Source: Thiomargarita sp.
GTDB taxonomy: Bacteria > Pseudomonadota > Gammaproteobacteria > Beggiatoales > Beggiatoaceae
Length of the DNA stretch: 64,000 nucleotides
Direction of reading: 5' to 3'
Assembly: GCA_020718845.1 (NCBI GenBank)
Contig: DYRG01000001.1
Span: 124,001-188,000 of the forward strand
Both the position numbers and the translations under genes were made by a program. The notes under the pieces are model-generated. The model was not told the origin of the DNA. It ran no database searches and saw only the letters and a program-made list of their open reading frames with translations. Shown in pieces: positions 52,939 through 62,985 of this stretch (within the stretch, counting starts at the first letter, position 1; each line of letters starts with the position of its first letter).

Positions 52939-55080
52939 TCAAACAAGATTGCGATGACGATAGACTTTGTGGACAACAGAAGTGCGGTAAATTGCACGCA
53001 TAGCAGTGGCTAATTCTTTGCGGTTGTGGACGGCGATATTGAGTTTTAATTCGGGGCTTGCGCCGTCTTTACGAACCAAACTTAATGTTTCGATGTTAAT
53101 GTTTCGCTCGGCTAATTCTTGAGAAACGCTCGCTAATGCACCAGGGATATTCATTAGTTCAACGCGGATTTCAACTTCAAATGTTTGTTGAAGATTTTCT
53201 TCCCAATTCAAACGCAAACAATTTTCAGGATGAAGTTGTCGTTGTTTGGCTAATGTCGGGCATTTCTGGGTGTGAACTAAAATCCCTTTTCCCGCGCTAA
53301 TAAAACCCATAATTGGGTCTTGAGGAATCGGTTGGCAACATTTCGCAAAGTGCAGCACCATGCCTTCTGTGCCGCGAATCGCCAGAGGTTTAGTGGATTC
53401 CTCACAAGAAGGCGCAAGCGGTTTCAATTCCAATTGCTGCGCGACTAAAAACGCCAAATGATCGCCCAATCCAATGTCCACCAACAAATCCTCGCGCGTT
53501 TTACATTTAAAAGTGCTCAACAACCCATTCAATGCAGATTCATTAAGTAAATCAAAGGTTTTCCCAAATCGGTTTAATTCGTGATCTAACAAACGATGCC
53601 CTAAAACAATTGCCTGTTCTCGGTTGAGTTTTTTGAGGAATTTTAAAATGTGGCTACGTGCGCGTCCCGTCACGGCAAAATTCAGCCATTCGGGACAAGG
53701 TGTTGCTTCTGGATTAGTAATTAATTCAACACGTTGCCCGCTTTCTAAAATGGTATTTAAAGAACTTACGTCATTGCCGTCGATTTTCGCATTCACCAAA
53801 TGATCGCCCAAATCACTGTGCAACGCATACGCAAAATCCACGATTGTCGCGCCTTTTGGCAAAGTAAAGATTTCGTGTTTCGACGTAAAAATGCAAATTT
53901 CATTGGGTTGTAAATCGGCTTTGATGTGTTCAAAAAAATCTAAAGAATTCGACGTATTATTCAATAAAGACAACACATTACGCACCCATTCATGAGTATT
54001 TTTATGAGATTCGCTGACTGTAATTCCAAATTCAGTGAACGCCCACATTTCCCATGTACATATTTGAATATTAATGAATTTAAAATCTTTTGAACCCACG
54101 ACCGTCGAATGCAAGGCTTGGCTTTGATTGGCGTTGGGAATGGCGATGTGATCGGTGACGCTTTGGGCGGTTTTGGGTTGGTAAAGTTGATGAATTACCC
54201 CCAACGCTCGATAACAATTGTCCGCATCCTTCACAATAATTCGAAAAGTAACCGAATCTTTAGTATCTTTAAAAGTTTTGCGTAACTCTTTGTATATATT
54301 ATAATTTTGCTGAGGAATGAATTTAACCGCTGAAATCACATGATGTTTTTCAAGCCATTGATTTAATTGAAGTTCTAATTGTTGAATTGCTTTAGAATGA
54401 GATTCATGATATTGCTGCAAATGATGTCGAATCACCCGACTTCTAAAAGGGTAATAGCCGCTAAAACCCAACTCAATCAATTCATCGCGCATTCGCCCCA
54501 ATCCCAAACGATCGGCAATCGGCGCATAAATATCTAAGGTTTCCCGTGCTTTACGACGACGCGTGCTGACACTCATAAACCATTGCGTGCGCATATTGTG
54601 CAGCCGATCCGCTAACTTGATGATAATCACCCGAATATCGCGCGTCACCGCTAACATCATTTTATGAAAACTTGCGGCGGCGACTTCTTTTTTGGATGTT
54701 GTTTTTTCAGTTTTCGATTTGTCGTTCAAGTTGTGTAATTTACTCACCCCGTCGACCATTTCCGCAACGGCTTTTCCAAACTCTTGATTTAAATAATCTT
54801 TTTCATAGTCAGTATCTTCAATCACGTCATGCAGCAACGCCGCCATGATCGTTTCGCAATCGAGGTGCATTTGTGCCAAAATCGTTGCGACCGCAATCGG
54901 ATGAATAATATAAGGTTCTCCGCTTTTACGACGCTGATGTCGATGCGCTTGTTCGCTTAATTTGAATGCCAGCACCACGCGGTTGATTTCTGGCGCAGAC
55001 AAATAGGTTTTAATCTGCGCGACCAACTCACGGATTAAAACCAACGACTCATCATGTTCAAAACAATGATCAACGTCCAT
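52939..55080 (-). CDS. spoT: SpoT/RelA homologue: (p)ppGpp hydrolase with degenerate synthetase site
   Basis: 713 residues. The HD hydrolase domain is intact: EQAHRHQRRKSGEPYIIHP, LLHDVIEDT (His84, Asp85) and KLADRLHNMRT (Asp158). The synthetase domain is present but altered. The usual QIRT-preceding Glu is Asn337 and the Arg is Cys341 (INIQICT for EIQIRT). The GYQSLHT substrate loop reads QSQALHS (319-325), and the GR-x-KDYIA loop reads QSVTDHIA. TGS, the zinc-finger-like KCCQPIPQDPIMGFIS and a C-terminal ACT domain are all present. It probably removes (p)ppGpp but does not make it. The rpoZ-spoT order is the classical one; gap three bases. Confidence 0.93.
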   Translation of the reverse strand: MDVDHCFEHDESLVLIRELVAQIKTYLSAPEINRVVLAFKLSEQAHRHQRRKSGEPYIIHPIAVATILAQMHLDCETIMAALLHDVIEDTDYEKDYLNQEFGKAVAEMVDGVSKLHNLNDKSKTEKTTSKKEVAAASFHKMMLAVTRDIRVIIIKLADRLHNMRTQWFMSVSTRRRKARETLDIYAPIADRLGLGRMRDELIELGFSGYYPFRSRVIRHHLQQYHESHSKAIQQLELQLNQWLEKHHVISAVKFIPQQNYNIYKELRKTFKDTKDSVTFRIIVKDADNCYRALGVIHQLYQPKTAQSVTDHIAIPNANQSQALHSTVVGSKDFKFINIQICTWEMWAFTEFGITVSESHKNTHEWVRNVLSLLNNTSNSLDFFEHIKADLQPNEICIFTSKHEIFTLPKGATIVDFAYALHSDLGDHLVNAKIDGNDVSSLNTILESGQRVELITNPEATPCPEWLNFAVTGRARSHILKFLKKLNREQAIVLGHRLLDHELNRFGKTFDLLNESALNGLLSTFKCKTREDLLVDIGLGDHLAFLVAQQLELKPLAPSCEESTKPLAIRGTEGMVLHFAKCCQPIPQDPIMGFISAGKGILVHTQKCPTLAKQRQLHPENCLRLNWEENLQQTFEVEIRVELMNIPGALASVSQELAERNINIETLSLVRKDGASPELKLNIAVHNRKELATAMRAIYRTSVVHKVYRHRNLV

Positions 55081-55083
55081 TTG

Positions 55084-55293
55084 TTAGATGTCTTGTTTTT
55101 TAATAAATTCAATCGACACCGCGCCCGTTGCAATTTCTCGCAACGCCAACACGGTGGGCTTATCTTTTTCTTCTGGCAGATGGGATTTCGCACCCAACGC
55201 CAATTGGCGCGCCCGTTTTGTGCCCAACAGCACCAAATTAAAGCGGTTGTCCACAGGGATCAAACAATCTTCAACACTTACTCGCGTAGCCAT
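55084..55293 (-). CDS. rpoZ: RNA polymerase omega subunit
   Basis: 69 residues from the ATG at 55293, with GGAG five bases upstream; an ATG one codon earlier is too close to that site. [31 protein letters not shown] and [15 protein letters not shown] are the omega core. It lacks the C-terminal tail of E. coli omega (91 residues). Omega helps assemble beta-prime and is part of one ppGpp site. gmk, its frequent upstream partner, is absent. Confidence 0.93.
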   Translation of the reverse strand: MATRVSVEDCLIPVDNRFNLVLLGTKRARQLALGAKSHLPEEKDKPTVLALREIATGAVSIEFIKKQDI

Positions 55294-55392
55294 CATAACT
55301 CCATTTTTATAAGACAAAAAAACCACAAACACCCGTCAAGTGTACCTACATACAACAATTTTTGACAAGTCTTTTTTTGCACTGCAAAAATT

Positions 55393-55429
55393 AACCTCGT
55401 TCCCATGCCCGAACACAGAAACGAGGGTT
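55393..55429. terminator. Hairpin between hom and rpoZ
   Basis: AACCTCGTT (55393-55401) pairs with AACGAGGGTT (55420-55429). It lies just after the hom stop on the minus strand, with AATTTTTG following. The CCTCGTTCCCATGC arm resembles the arms of a dispersed repeat known in some filamentous bacteria, a weak resemblance. Confidence 0.65.
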
Positions 55430-55441
55430 TCTCAAAAAAAA

Positions 55442-56758
55442 TTAAATCAAATTTTCAACGCGAATGCGGGTTAATTTGCCAATAATTTCGGGAAGATTTT
55501 CGATCCGTTTAATCGCCAGATTCATTTGTTGTTCTTGAACACGATGCGTTAAAATTGCAATGGTATTTTGTTTCGCATTTTCTACCATTGGAGGTTTTTG
55601 AGAAACCGCGTCGATACTAATCCCAGCTTCACTCAAAATCGTGGCGATTTTTGCTAAAACTCCCGTTTGATCATTGGCTTTCATGCGCAAATAAAATCCG
55701 GTTTCAATTTCCTCAATTGCGAGAAATTTGCTTTTTTGATGAATTGCATCGGGTTGAAATGCTAAATGCGGCACACGGTTCTCTGGATCAACGGTTAAAC
55801 TTCTCACCACGTCCACCAAATCAGACACCACCGAACTCGCGGTCGGTTCAGAACCCGCGCCCGCCCCGTAAAACAACGTCGAACCCACCGCATCGCCATT
55901 CACCACCACCGCATTCATCACGCCATTCACGTTGGCGATTAAACGTGATTGTGGAATTAAAGTTGGATGAACACGAATTTCTACGCCTTTACTCGAACAA
56001 CGAGCAAACCCTAAGTGTTTGATTCGATAGCCAAATTGTTCTGCATATTGAACGTCTTCGCGGTCGATTTTGGTGATGCCTTCAGTGTACGCCGCGTCGA
56101 AATTCAACGGCACACCAAACGCAATCGCGGTCAAAATGGTTAATTTATGAGCCGCATCAATGCCTTCCACGTCAAAAGTCGGATCGGCTTCCGCATAACC
56201 TAACGCTTGGGCTTCTTTTAATACATCATTGAATTCACGACCTTTTTCACGCATTTCCGTTAAAATAAAATTAGTCGTGCCGTTAATGATCCCCGCTAAC
56301 CAATTGATTCGATTACCACTTAATCCTTCACGAATCGCTTTAATGATCGGAATACCGCCCGCGACTGCCGCTTCGAACGCGACGATAACCCCTTGTTTTT
56401 GGGCTTCTTCGAAGATTTCATTGCCGTGCAACGCGATTAAGGCTTTGTTGGCGGTGACGACGTGTTTGCCGTTCGCAATCGCTTTCAAAACGAGTTCGCG
56501 CGCTCGCGTTGTGCCGCCGATTAATTCCACCACGATTTCAAGGTCGGAATTATTGACGACATCCATCGGGCGTTCAGATAAAACGATTCCAGCCGTGCTG
56601 CACAGGCGTTTTTTGCTTAAATTTCGCACCGATGCGTGGGTGACTTGAATGCCACGTCCCGCACGTCGAGCGATTTCTGAGGCGTTGCGTTGCAATACAT
56701 TTACCACGCCTCCACCGACCGTTCCTAATCCTAAAATTCCGATTTTAACTGGTTTCAT
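55442..56758 (-). CDS. hom: Homoserine dehydrogenase
   Basis: 438 residues, monofunctional (no aspartokinase domain). Reduces aspartate semialdehyde to homoserine for threonine and methionine. NAD(P) site GILGLGTVGGGVVNVL, ANKALIALHG, catalytic region AVAGGIPIIKAIREGLSGNRINWLAGIINGTTNFILTEM, YAEADPTFDVEGIDAAHKLTILTAIAFG, and a C-terminal ACT domain (~355-430). It starts three bases after the stop of the aminotransferase gene, an alaC-hom operon common in gammaproteobacteria. Confidence 0.96.
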   Translation of the reverse strand: MKPVKIGILGLGTVGGGVVNVLQRNASEIARRAGRGIQVTHASVRNLSKKRLCSTAGIVLSERPMDVVNNSDLEIVVELIGGTTRARELVLKAIANGKHVVTANKALIALHGNEIFEEAQKQGVIVAFEAAVAGGIPIIKAIREGLSGNRINWLAGIINGTTNFILTEMREKGREFNDVLKEAQALGYAEADPTFDVEGIDAAHKLTILTAIAFGVPLNFDAAYTEGITKIDREDVQYAEQFGYRIKHLGFARCSSKGVEIRVHPTLIPQSRLIANVNGVMNAVVVNGDAVGSTLFYGAGAGSEPTASSVVSDLVDVVRSLTVDPENRVPHLAFQPDAIHQKSKFLAIEEIETGFYLRMKANDQTGVLAKIATILSEAGISIDAVSQKPPMVENAKQNTIAILTHRVQEQQMNLAIKRIENLPEIIGKLTRIRVENLI

Positions 56759-56761
56759 GTT

Positions 56762-57940
56762 CTAACCCTTTTTCAGTAAGTTTTTGATACCACGAACGGC
56801 TTGACGTGTTCTATGGGGATTTTCAATCAACGAGAAACGCACATGATCATCGCCATACATTCCAAATCCAATCCCAGGTGAAACCGCCACTTTTGCTTCG
56901 GAAAGTAATAGTTTGGTGAATTCTAATGATCCCATGCTTTGAAACTGTTCTGGGATTTTCGCCCATACAAACATCGTTGCTTTGGGTTTCTCAATGTTCC
57001 AACCCGCTGAATTTAAACCGTCACACAACACGTCGCGGCGTTGTTGATACATTTCACAGATTTCTGAAACGCAGCTTTGATCGCCTTCGAGCGCGGCAAT
57101 TGCCCCAACTTGAATCGGCGTAAATGTTCCGTAATCTAAGTATGATTTGATTTTCGCCAATGCGCCAATTAACGTTTTATTTCCTACCATAAAACCAACC
57201 CGCCAACCCGGCATATTGTAACTTTTAGAAAGCGTGAAACTTTCTACTGCAACGTCTTTTGCGCCTTCTATTTGTAAAATCGACGGTGCAACATACCCAT
57301 CAAATACCAAATCCGCATACGCTAAATCGTGAATTACCCAAATGCCATATTCTTTTGCAATTGCAACCACTTTCTCAAAAAAATCTAATTCAACGCATTG
57401 GGTCGTGGGATTTGCGGGAAAACTAATCACCAACATTTTAGGTTTGGGCCACGATTCTTTAATTGCTTTGACGAGTTCCTCAAAGAAATCCACGTTTGGC
57501 GTTAAAGGAACGTGACGCACATCCGCACCCGCAATAATAAATCCATACGGATGAATGGGATACGCGGGATTGGGCACTAAAACCACATCGCCAGGTCCCG
57601 TCGTCGCCAATGCCAAATGCGATAAACCCTCTTTTGAACCAATGGTATTAATTATTTCAGTTTCTATATCTAAATCAACGTCATAGCGCGTTTTATACCA
57701 ATTCGCCATTGCACGACGCAAACGCGGCACACCTTTCGAATTTGAATATCGATGAGTGGTGGGTTTTCGGGCAGTTTCGACAAGTTTTTCAATGATATGC
57801 GACGGCGCGGGCTGATCGGGATTGCCCATTCCGAAATCGATAATATCTTCGCCACGAGCGCGCGCTTCAGCGGTTAATTTCTTCACAATCGCAAACACAT
57901 ACGGCGGCAAGCGATTGATACGCGGAAAATCTGTATTCAT
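56762..57940 (-). CDS. alaC: Class I/II aminotransferase, AlaC-type (alanine-synthesizing)
   Basis: 392 residues. [66 protein letters not shown] and the PLP lysine in [21 protein letters not shown] are as in AlaC, which makes alanine from pyruvate. Located just upstream of hom in the same operon, as in many relatives; an aspartate-family role cannot be excluded. No clear ribosome site; AAGGA lies before the ATG in ATCCTTTT orientation (AAGGATTTTTATG). Confidence 0.92.
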   Translation of the reverse strand: MNTDFPRINRLPPYVFAIVKKLTAEARARGEDIIDFGMGNPDQPAPSHIIEKLVETARKPTTHRYSNSKGVPRLRRAMANWYKTRYDVDLDIETEIINTIGSKEGLSHLALATTGPGDVVLVPNPAYPIHPYGFIIAGADVRHVPLTPNVDFFEELVKAIKESWPKPKMLVISFPANPTTQCVELDFFEKVVAIAKEYGIWVIHDLAYADLVFDGYVAPSILQIEGAKDVAVESFTLSKSYNMPGWRVGFMVGNKTLIGALAKIKSYLDYGTFTPIQVGAIAALEGDQSCVSEICEMYQQRRDVLCDGLNSAGWNIEKPKATMFVWAKIPEQFQSMGSLEFTKLLLSEAKVAVSPGIGFGMYGDDHVRFSLIENPHRTRQAVRGIKNLLKKG

Positions 57941-58089
57941 AAAAATCCTTCAAAATGCAAGTCGAACTTGCGAAATAAAACTTTATATTATTCACAATTA
58001 CGAGCCGTTTGTCAGGCATTTTTGTTGAGTGTTGCTTTTTCAAGTCGATTATAATTAGCTTTTTCACTGCTTCGATTAAGGAAAACAAC

Positions 58090-58983
58090 ATGATTAATTA
58101 TGATAATAAAAACTGGAAGAAACTTTTATTTGGTCTACACGGTTCAATTCTCCCGACCATAATGCCAAGATTAATTTTATTAGGAGGGATTGCATCTATT
58201 GTTGTTTTAATGAATCGTTTTATAATAAAAATTGATGTAAATTCAGTACCTTGGACAATTGTAGGCGTTGCCTTAGGTTTGTTATTAGTGTTTAGAACTA
58301 ACACCGCTTATGATCGTTATTGGGAAGGACGCAGAATGTGGGGCGGGATTGTCAATTCAAGTTATGCTTTGATTTCAGCGATTTTGGGTTATGTAGGAAA
58401 TCACGATCCTAAAACGCGAGCAATTCAAGAAAAAATTACGCATTTAATTAGTGCATTACCGATTTTAATTAAACAGAAACTCCGCGATCAACGAGATTTG
58501 AAAGAGATTGAAAAATTTATCACATCGGATGAAATACAACTTCTTGAAAATGCTCAAAATTATCCTATTGCATTGCATGGACTTTTAGTCAAATAAATTA
58601 ATAGGGGTTATAAAGAAAATGCCATTACAAAAGAAGCCGGAAATTTAATAAATACTTGCTTAAATGAATATATCAATTGCTTAGGTTCATGCGAACGAAT
58701 TAAAAACACGCCTTTACCAGTTGCTTATGTTTTGCACACCAAACGTTTCTTATATTTGTTTTGCGCAACGATTTCTTTGCCTTTGGTAAATTATTTTAAT
58801 ACATGGAGCATTTTAATTACGATATTTATTTCTTATGCTCTAATTGGGATTGAGGAAATCGGCGTGGAAATTGAAGACCCGTTTGGTGATGATCCTAATG
58901 ATTTACCCATTGATGACATTTGTCAAAATATTATTTCTAATGCTCAAAATAGTTTTGAGATTCACGCCGTGAAATTACATTAA
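58090..58983 (+). pseudogene. Bestrophin-family chloride channel (UPF0187) interrupted by an in-frame stop
   Basis: The full frame is 298 codons, the usual length. From the ATG at 58090 (AAGGA upstream): LLFGLHGSILPTIMPRL, LGLLLVFRTNTAYDRYWEGRRMWGGIVNSS, the bestrophin N-terminal hallmark. A TAA at 58594-58596 ends it after 168 residues. Reading continues in the same frame with INRGYKENAITKEAG..., LPVAYVLHTKRFLYLF and ISYALIGIEEIGVEIEDPFGDDPNDLPID, the second hallmark. The stop removes the last two helices. It converges on the efflux adaptor gene with one base between. Confidence 0.88.
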
Positions 58984-58984
58984 T

Positions 58985-60046
58985 TTATTGAGCAATGATG
59001 TTAACCAGATCGCCATCGTTGAGAAAACCTGCGCCGCGAACAATGATGGGATCATTTTCGTTAACGCCTTGTAATATCTCAATAAAATTACCTTGGCGAC
59101 GACCCGTATCGACGGATAATTGTTGAACGCGATTATTTTCTTTCAATAAAAACAATGAGCTACGTCCATCTCGAATCACCACGCTTTCAGAAGGCACAAT
59201 TAACACGGATGATTGTTGAATATCGATGCGCCCATTCGCAAACATTCCCGCTTTCGCCGCGCTTTCCGCTTGCAAATCAACGTACGCAATCCCCAATCGA
59301 GAATTCGCATCGAGAGCAGGCGCAATTTGGCGAATCTTTCCATAAATAATTGAATTATCTGATAAAATAACTTGTGCATTCATGCCGACATTGAGTTGAG
59401 CGAGTTGTTGAGCGGTCAATTCTGCGCGCCATTCCAAACGATTTCGGCGAATCAAACGAAATAACTCCGCTCCGAGCGCGGGAACTTGCCCCAACATCAC
59501 GGTTTGTGCGGTGATCACGCCGTCATCGGGCGCGACAATCCGCGTGTGTTCGAGGCGAATTTTTAAATTAGCCAATCCCGCTTCCGCAACGGCTTTTTGC
59601 GCAGACGTGGTTTTAGCTTGGGTGGTGGCGTTTAATTCGTCTTGATCGCTGATTAGATTGGATTTTTTCAATTGAACCGCACGCTGACTATTTGCCGCTG
59701 CTTGTTTCAAACTGGCGGTATTTTGGGCGATGGTCGCTTCGGATTGGGCGATTTCTGCGCGCACCGTCCGATCATCAAACACCGCCAAAACGTCACCTTT
59801 TTTGACCTGATCGCCGACATTCACGACAATTTCCGCAATCGGCAACCCCGCCACTCGAGCACTCACAATCGCTTCCTGCCACGCCGTGATCGCGCCTTGC
59901 GTTTCAATGGTCGTCGCCCAATCAGCTTTTGAAACTGTCGCAGTCGTCACAGTCATCGCTGGTTTAACTTTTTTATGATCATCAGCAGCCGTCGCCATTA
60001 ATGATAACAAAAATAAAGCATTGATTATAAAGCCTTTTTTAATCAT
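58985..60046 (-). CDS. RND efflux periplasmic adaptor (membrane fusion protein)
   Basis: 353 residues with a signal peptide ending near ATAAD. Lipoyl-like half-domains VGDQVKKGDVLAVFDDRTVRAEIAQSEATI and LEHTRIVAPDDGVITAQTV flank a coiled-coil hairpin (~100-165). A beta-barrel domain (LEWRAELTAQQLAQLNVGMNAQVIL) and the membrane-proximal domain follow. It would link an inner-membrane RND pump to an outer-membrane channel. Neither pump nor channel gene is adjacent. It ends the minus-strand run gspF-hemN-small gene-adaptor, after a 58-base gap. Confidence 0.92.
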   Translation of the reverse strand: MIKKGFIINALFLLSLMATAADDHKKVKPAMTVTTATVSKADWATTIETQGAITAWQEAIVSARVAGLPIAEIVVNVGDQVKKGDVLAVFDDRTVRAEIAQSEATIAQNTASLKQAAANSQRAVQLKKSNLISDQDELNATTQAKTTSAQKAVAEAGLANLKIRLEHTRIVAPDDGVITAQTVMLGQVPALGAELFRLIRRNRLEWRAELTAQQLAQLNVGMNAQVILSDNSIIYGKIRQIAPALDANSRLGIAYVDLQAESAAKAGMFANGRIDIQQSSVLIVPSESVVIRDGRSSLFLLKENNRVQQLSVDTGRRQGNFIEILQGVNENDPIIVRGAGFLNDGDLVNIIAQ

Positions 60047-60104
60047 AAAAATCCTTTTTTTGAAAAAAATAGATAAACATTTACATTCATCTATTTTTAT
60101 TAAG

Positions 60105-60362
60105 TTACTTTTGAGATTGATGTTTTTCCAAACTATCGAGAACTTGGTTTTGTAATGTGAGGACTTTATCGAGTTGTCCTTTCATTTCTTCGATAAGTTT
60201 CTTTGCCGCATTTAATTCTTTTCGCAAATGTTGATTCTCTGCGGCTAATTTGTTATTTTGCTCAATGAGAACCTCACAATCTTCCTCGTCCTCTTCTTCT
60301 GCTTGAGGCGCAGCAAATACTATAGGTGAAAGAAATACTAAAATAAATAACCAGCGTTTCAT
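60105..60362 (-). CDS. Small secreted coiled-coil protein
   Basis: 85 residues. The signal peptide (MKRWLFILVFLSPIVFA) is cut before an acidic stretch (EEEDEEDCE). A coiled coil then runs nearly to the end (LIEQNNKLAAENQHLRKELNAAKKLIEEM). One Cys could dimerise it. Not a lipoprotein. Starts one base after hemN, so it is translationally linked to it. Function unknown. Confidence 0.75.
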   Translation of the reverse strand: MKRWLFILVFLSPIVFAAPQAEEEDEEDCEVLIEQNNKLAAENQHLRKELNAAKKLIEEMKGQLDKVLTLQNQVLDSLEKHQSQK

Positions 60363-60363
60363 G

Positions 60364-61746
60364 TTATAACACCTTTGAAAAACGTTGATGCGTAGATTCT
60401 TCTAAATAACGATCAAACAACATACAAATGTTGCGAATCATCAATTTTCCTACTGGTAAAACTTCAATGCTTTGTTCATTATATTTTAACAAACCATCGA
60501 TTTGAAATTGCGCTAATCCAGTCCAAGCATTTCCAAAATAGTCAATAAAATTAATATGATACTTTGCTTCAATCGCTGGAATCGACAAATAAAAATGACA
60601 AATCAATTGTGTAATCACATCGCGGCGTAAAACATCATCGTCCGTTAATGCAACGCCTCTAAAAACGGCTAATTTATTTGCATCAATCGCTGCATAATAT
60701 TCAGGAAGAAGTTTTAAGTTTTGACTATAACTATTTCCTACCTTTCCTATCGACGTTGAACCCATCCCGATCAAATCACAATCCGCGTGGGTTGCATATC
60801 CTTGGAAGTTACGATATAAAGTGCGATTTCTTTGCGCAATGGCTAATTCATCATTAGGTTTCGCAAAATGATCCATTCCAATATACACATAACCCGACGT
60901 TGTTAAGGTTTGAATGGCGTGCTGTAAAATGCTGAGTTTCTCTGCGGGAGAAGGCAAATCATGCTCTGCAATTCGACGTTGTGGTTTAAACAAAGTTGGC
61001 AAATGCGCATAATTGAAAATTGAAATCCGATCGGGCGACGCTGCAATGATCTTTTCTAAGGTTCTCAGAAATGAAGCGGTGTTTTGAAATGGCAATCCAT
61101 AAATCAAATCAATACTAATCGATTTGAAACCTTCGTTTCTTGCCGCATTCATCACTAAAAAAGTTTCTGCTTCGCTTTGAATTCTATTCACGGCTTTTTG
61201 AACTTGTGGCTCAAAATCTTGCACGCCTAAACTCATCCGATTGAAACCTTGTTTTCTCAACAATGCAACGGTTTCTTCATTGGCTTCTCTCGGATCAATT
61301 TCAATTGAATATTCACCCGAATCATCCTCTAATAAATGAAAATGTTCACGGGTTTTATTCATTAACTCATTGATTTGATTATGATTTAAGAAAGTCGGTG
61401 TGCCGCCACCCCAATGTAATTGATTGACTTGACGATTTTTATCAAATAACGCGCCTTGTAATTCAATTTCACGAAACAAACGTTGCAAATAAGGTGGGCT
61501 TAAATTACGATCTTTTGTGACCACTTTGTTACACGCACAATAATAACAAACAGTATCACAAAATGGGATATGAAAATATAAAGAAATCGGCGATTTTTGT
61601 TCATTACTTTTTAGTGCATATTCTTTATAAGTTTCTTCATTAAAACCTTCATGAAATTGCACGGCGGTTGGATAAGAAGTGTAACGTGGACCTGATTTGT
61701 CGTAACGTTTAATGAGGTCGCTATCAAAAACAATCGTTTGTTCCAT
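60364..61746 (-). CDS. hemN: Oxygen-independent coproporphyrinogen III oxidase
   Basis: 460 residues, HemN proper rather than the shorter HemW type. Radical SAM motif Cys63-x3-Cys67-x2-Cys70 with Cys72 (FCDTVCYYCACNK), LHWGGGTPTFLN, SIEIDPREANEE, RMSLGVQDFEPQVQKAVNR and the HemN-specific C-terminal domain. It decarboxylates coproporphyrinogen III to protoporphyrinogen IX without oxygen, which suits anoxic or microoxic life. It lies four bases after gspF. Confidence 0.95.
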   Translation of the reverse strand: MEQTIVFDSDLIKRYDKSGPRYTSYPTAVQFHEGFNEETYKEYALKSNEQKSPISLYFHIPFCDTVCYYCACNKVVTKDRNLSPPYLQRLFREIELQGALFDKNRQVNQLHWGGGTPTFLNHNQINELMNKTREHFHLLEDDSGEYSIEIDPREANEETVALLRKQGFNRMSLGVQDFEPQVQKAVNRIQSEAETFLVMNAARNEGFKSISIDLIYGLPFQNTASFLRTLEKIIAASPDRISIFNYAHLPTLFKPQRRIAEHDLPSPAEKLSILQHAIQTLTTSGYVYIGMDHFAKPNDELAIAQRNRTLYRNFQGYATHADCDLIGMGSTSIGKVGNSYSQNLKLLPEYYAAIDANKLAVFRGVALTDDDVLRRDVITQLICHFYLSIPAIEAKYHINFIDYFGNAWTGLAQFQIDGLLKYNEQSIEVLPVGKLMIRNICMLFDRYLEESTHQRFSKVL

Positions 61747-61750
61747 AAAA

Positions 61751-62959
61751 TTATTTAACCAGTTGATTTAATTCAAAAATTGGCATTAATACCGCTAAAA
61801 CGATAGTTAAAACAATGCCACCCATCACTAAAATTAAAATCGGTTCAAATAAACCGACTAACATTCCTATGCGCGTTTCTATTTCTCTTTCTTGATTGAT
61901 TGCTGCGCGTTCTAACATATCTGATAAATTACCGCCAGCTTCACCCGATGCAATCAAATGCAATGTCAACGGAGGAAACAACTTGCTCCGATTTAAAGCC
62001 TGATATAAACTCTCTCCTTCGCGGACTTTTTCACTCGCATTTAAAACCGCTAAACGCATAGGACGATTAGCCATCACTTGCGCAGTTATTTTTAAAGCAT
62101 CTAATACTGGAACGCCGCCCGCAGTTAAAATACTTAAAGTTCGAGTAAAACGTGCAGAATTTAAATGTTGTTCTAAATGTCCTAAAATCGGTAATTTTAA
62201 CAAAACCTGATGCCATTTTCTTTTAACTCTTTCGTCTTTCATTAACCATGAAATTGTTAAAATAAGCGATATAAAAAAAATCAATAAATACAATGCGTTA
62301 TTTTTTAAAAAGTCGCTAATTGAAATCAAAATAGTAGTTAAAAGGGGTAATTGTTGTTTTTGATGCGCAAAGACTTGAACAACTTGCGGAACAACATAAG
62401 TTAATAAACCAATCACCACTAATAATGCAACCGATGTTAAAAGCAATGGATAAAACAACGCCATTAAGGTTTTTTGACGTAATTGTTGGCGGTTTTCTAC
62501 ATAGTCTGCTAAACGTTCTAAAACCGCATCCAAATGCCCTGCTTGTTCTCCCGCAGCAACCGTTGCACGATATAATTCTGGAAATACATTTGGGAAATCC
62601 GTTAAACTTGCCGCCAAACTATGACCTTCAGTCACTCTTGCTCGCACGGCTACCAATAAACTTTTAATTGCTGGTTTCTCTGCTTGATCTGCAATCGCTT
62701 GTAATGCCGTTTCTACCGCCAAACCTGCGCGACTTAAGGTTGCTAATTGTCGAGTTATTAATGCTAAATCAGCGGTTTTAATGCTAAAACGTTGCGATTT
62801 TCTTTTGCGAGAAATCGGTTGTAACACCGCGTCGACTTTCAAAGGTGTTAAACCTTGGTCGCGTAATTTTTGGCGAATGTGGCGAGCGGTATCGCCTTCT
62901 AAAACGCCTTTTTTCGTGTTACCTTGTGCGTCGAGCGCAGCAAATTCAAATGCGGGCAT
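61751..62959 (-). CDS. gspF: Type II secretion/type IV pilus-like inner-membrane protein GspF
   Basis: 402 residues. Two repeated T2SSF domains ([31 protein letters not shown] and [26 protein letters not shown]) with three membrane helices (~170-195, 220-242, 375-396). The N-terminus [22 protein letters not shown] is that of GspF more than PilC. It would be the platform protein for pseudopilus assembly. No other gsp gene is adjacent; it heads the run to hemN. The divergent clpV gene starts 26 bases away. Confidence 0.9.
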   Translation of the reverse strand: MPAFEFAALDAQGNTKKGVLEGDTARHIRQKLRDQGLTPLKVDAVLQPISRKRKSQRFSIKTADLALITRQLATLSRAGLAVETALQAIADQAEKPAIKSLLVAVRARVTEGHSLAASLTDFPNVFPELYRATVAAGEQAGHLDAVLERLADYVENRQQLRQKTLMALFYPLLLTSVALLVVIGLLTYVVPQVVQVFAHQKQQLPLLTTILISISDFLKNNALYLLIFFISLILTISWLMKDERVKRKWHQVLLKLPILGHLEQHLNSARFTRTLSILTAGGVPVLDALKITAQVMANRPMRLAVLNASEKVREGESLYQALNRSKLFPPLTLHLIASGEAGGNLSDMLERAAINQEREIETRIGMLVGLFEPILILVMGGIVLTIVLAVLMPIFELNQLVK

Positions 62960-62985
62960 ATTTAACTATTTTGAGGAATTTTGCA

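Noticed and set aside
56229-56648. 139-codon antisense frame within hom
   Set aside because: Opposite intact homoserine dehydrogenase; sequence is low-complexity Ser/Ala/Ile typical of a shadow.
58732-58983. Separate 83-residue gene after the bestrophin fragment
   Set aside because: It continues in frame from the 5' part across one TAA and carries the bestrophin C-terminal hallmark, so it is the same broken gene.
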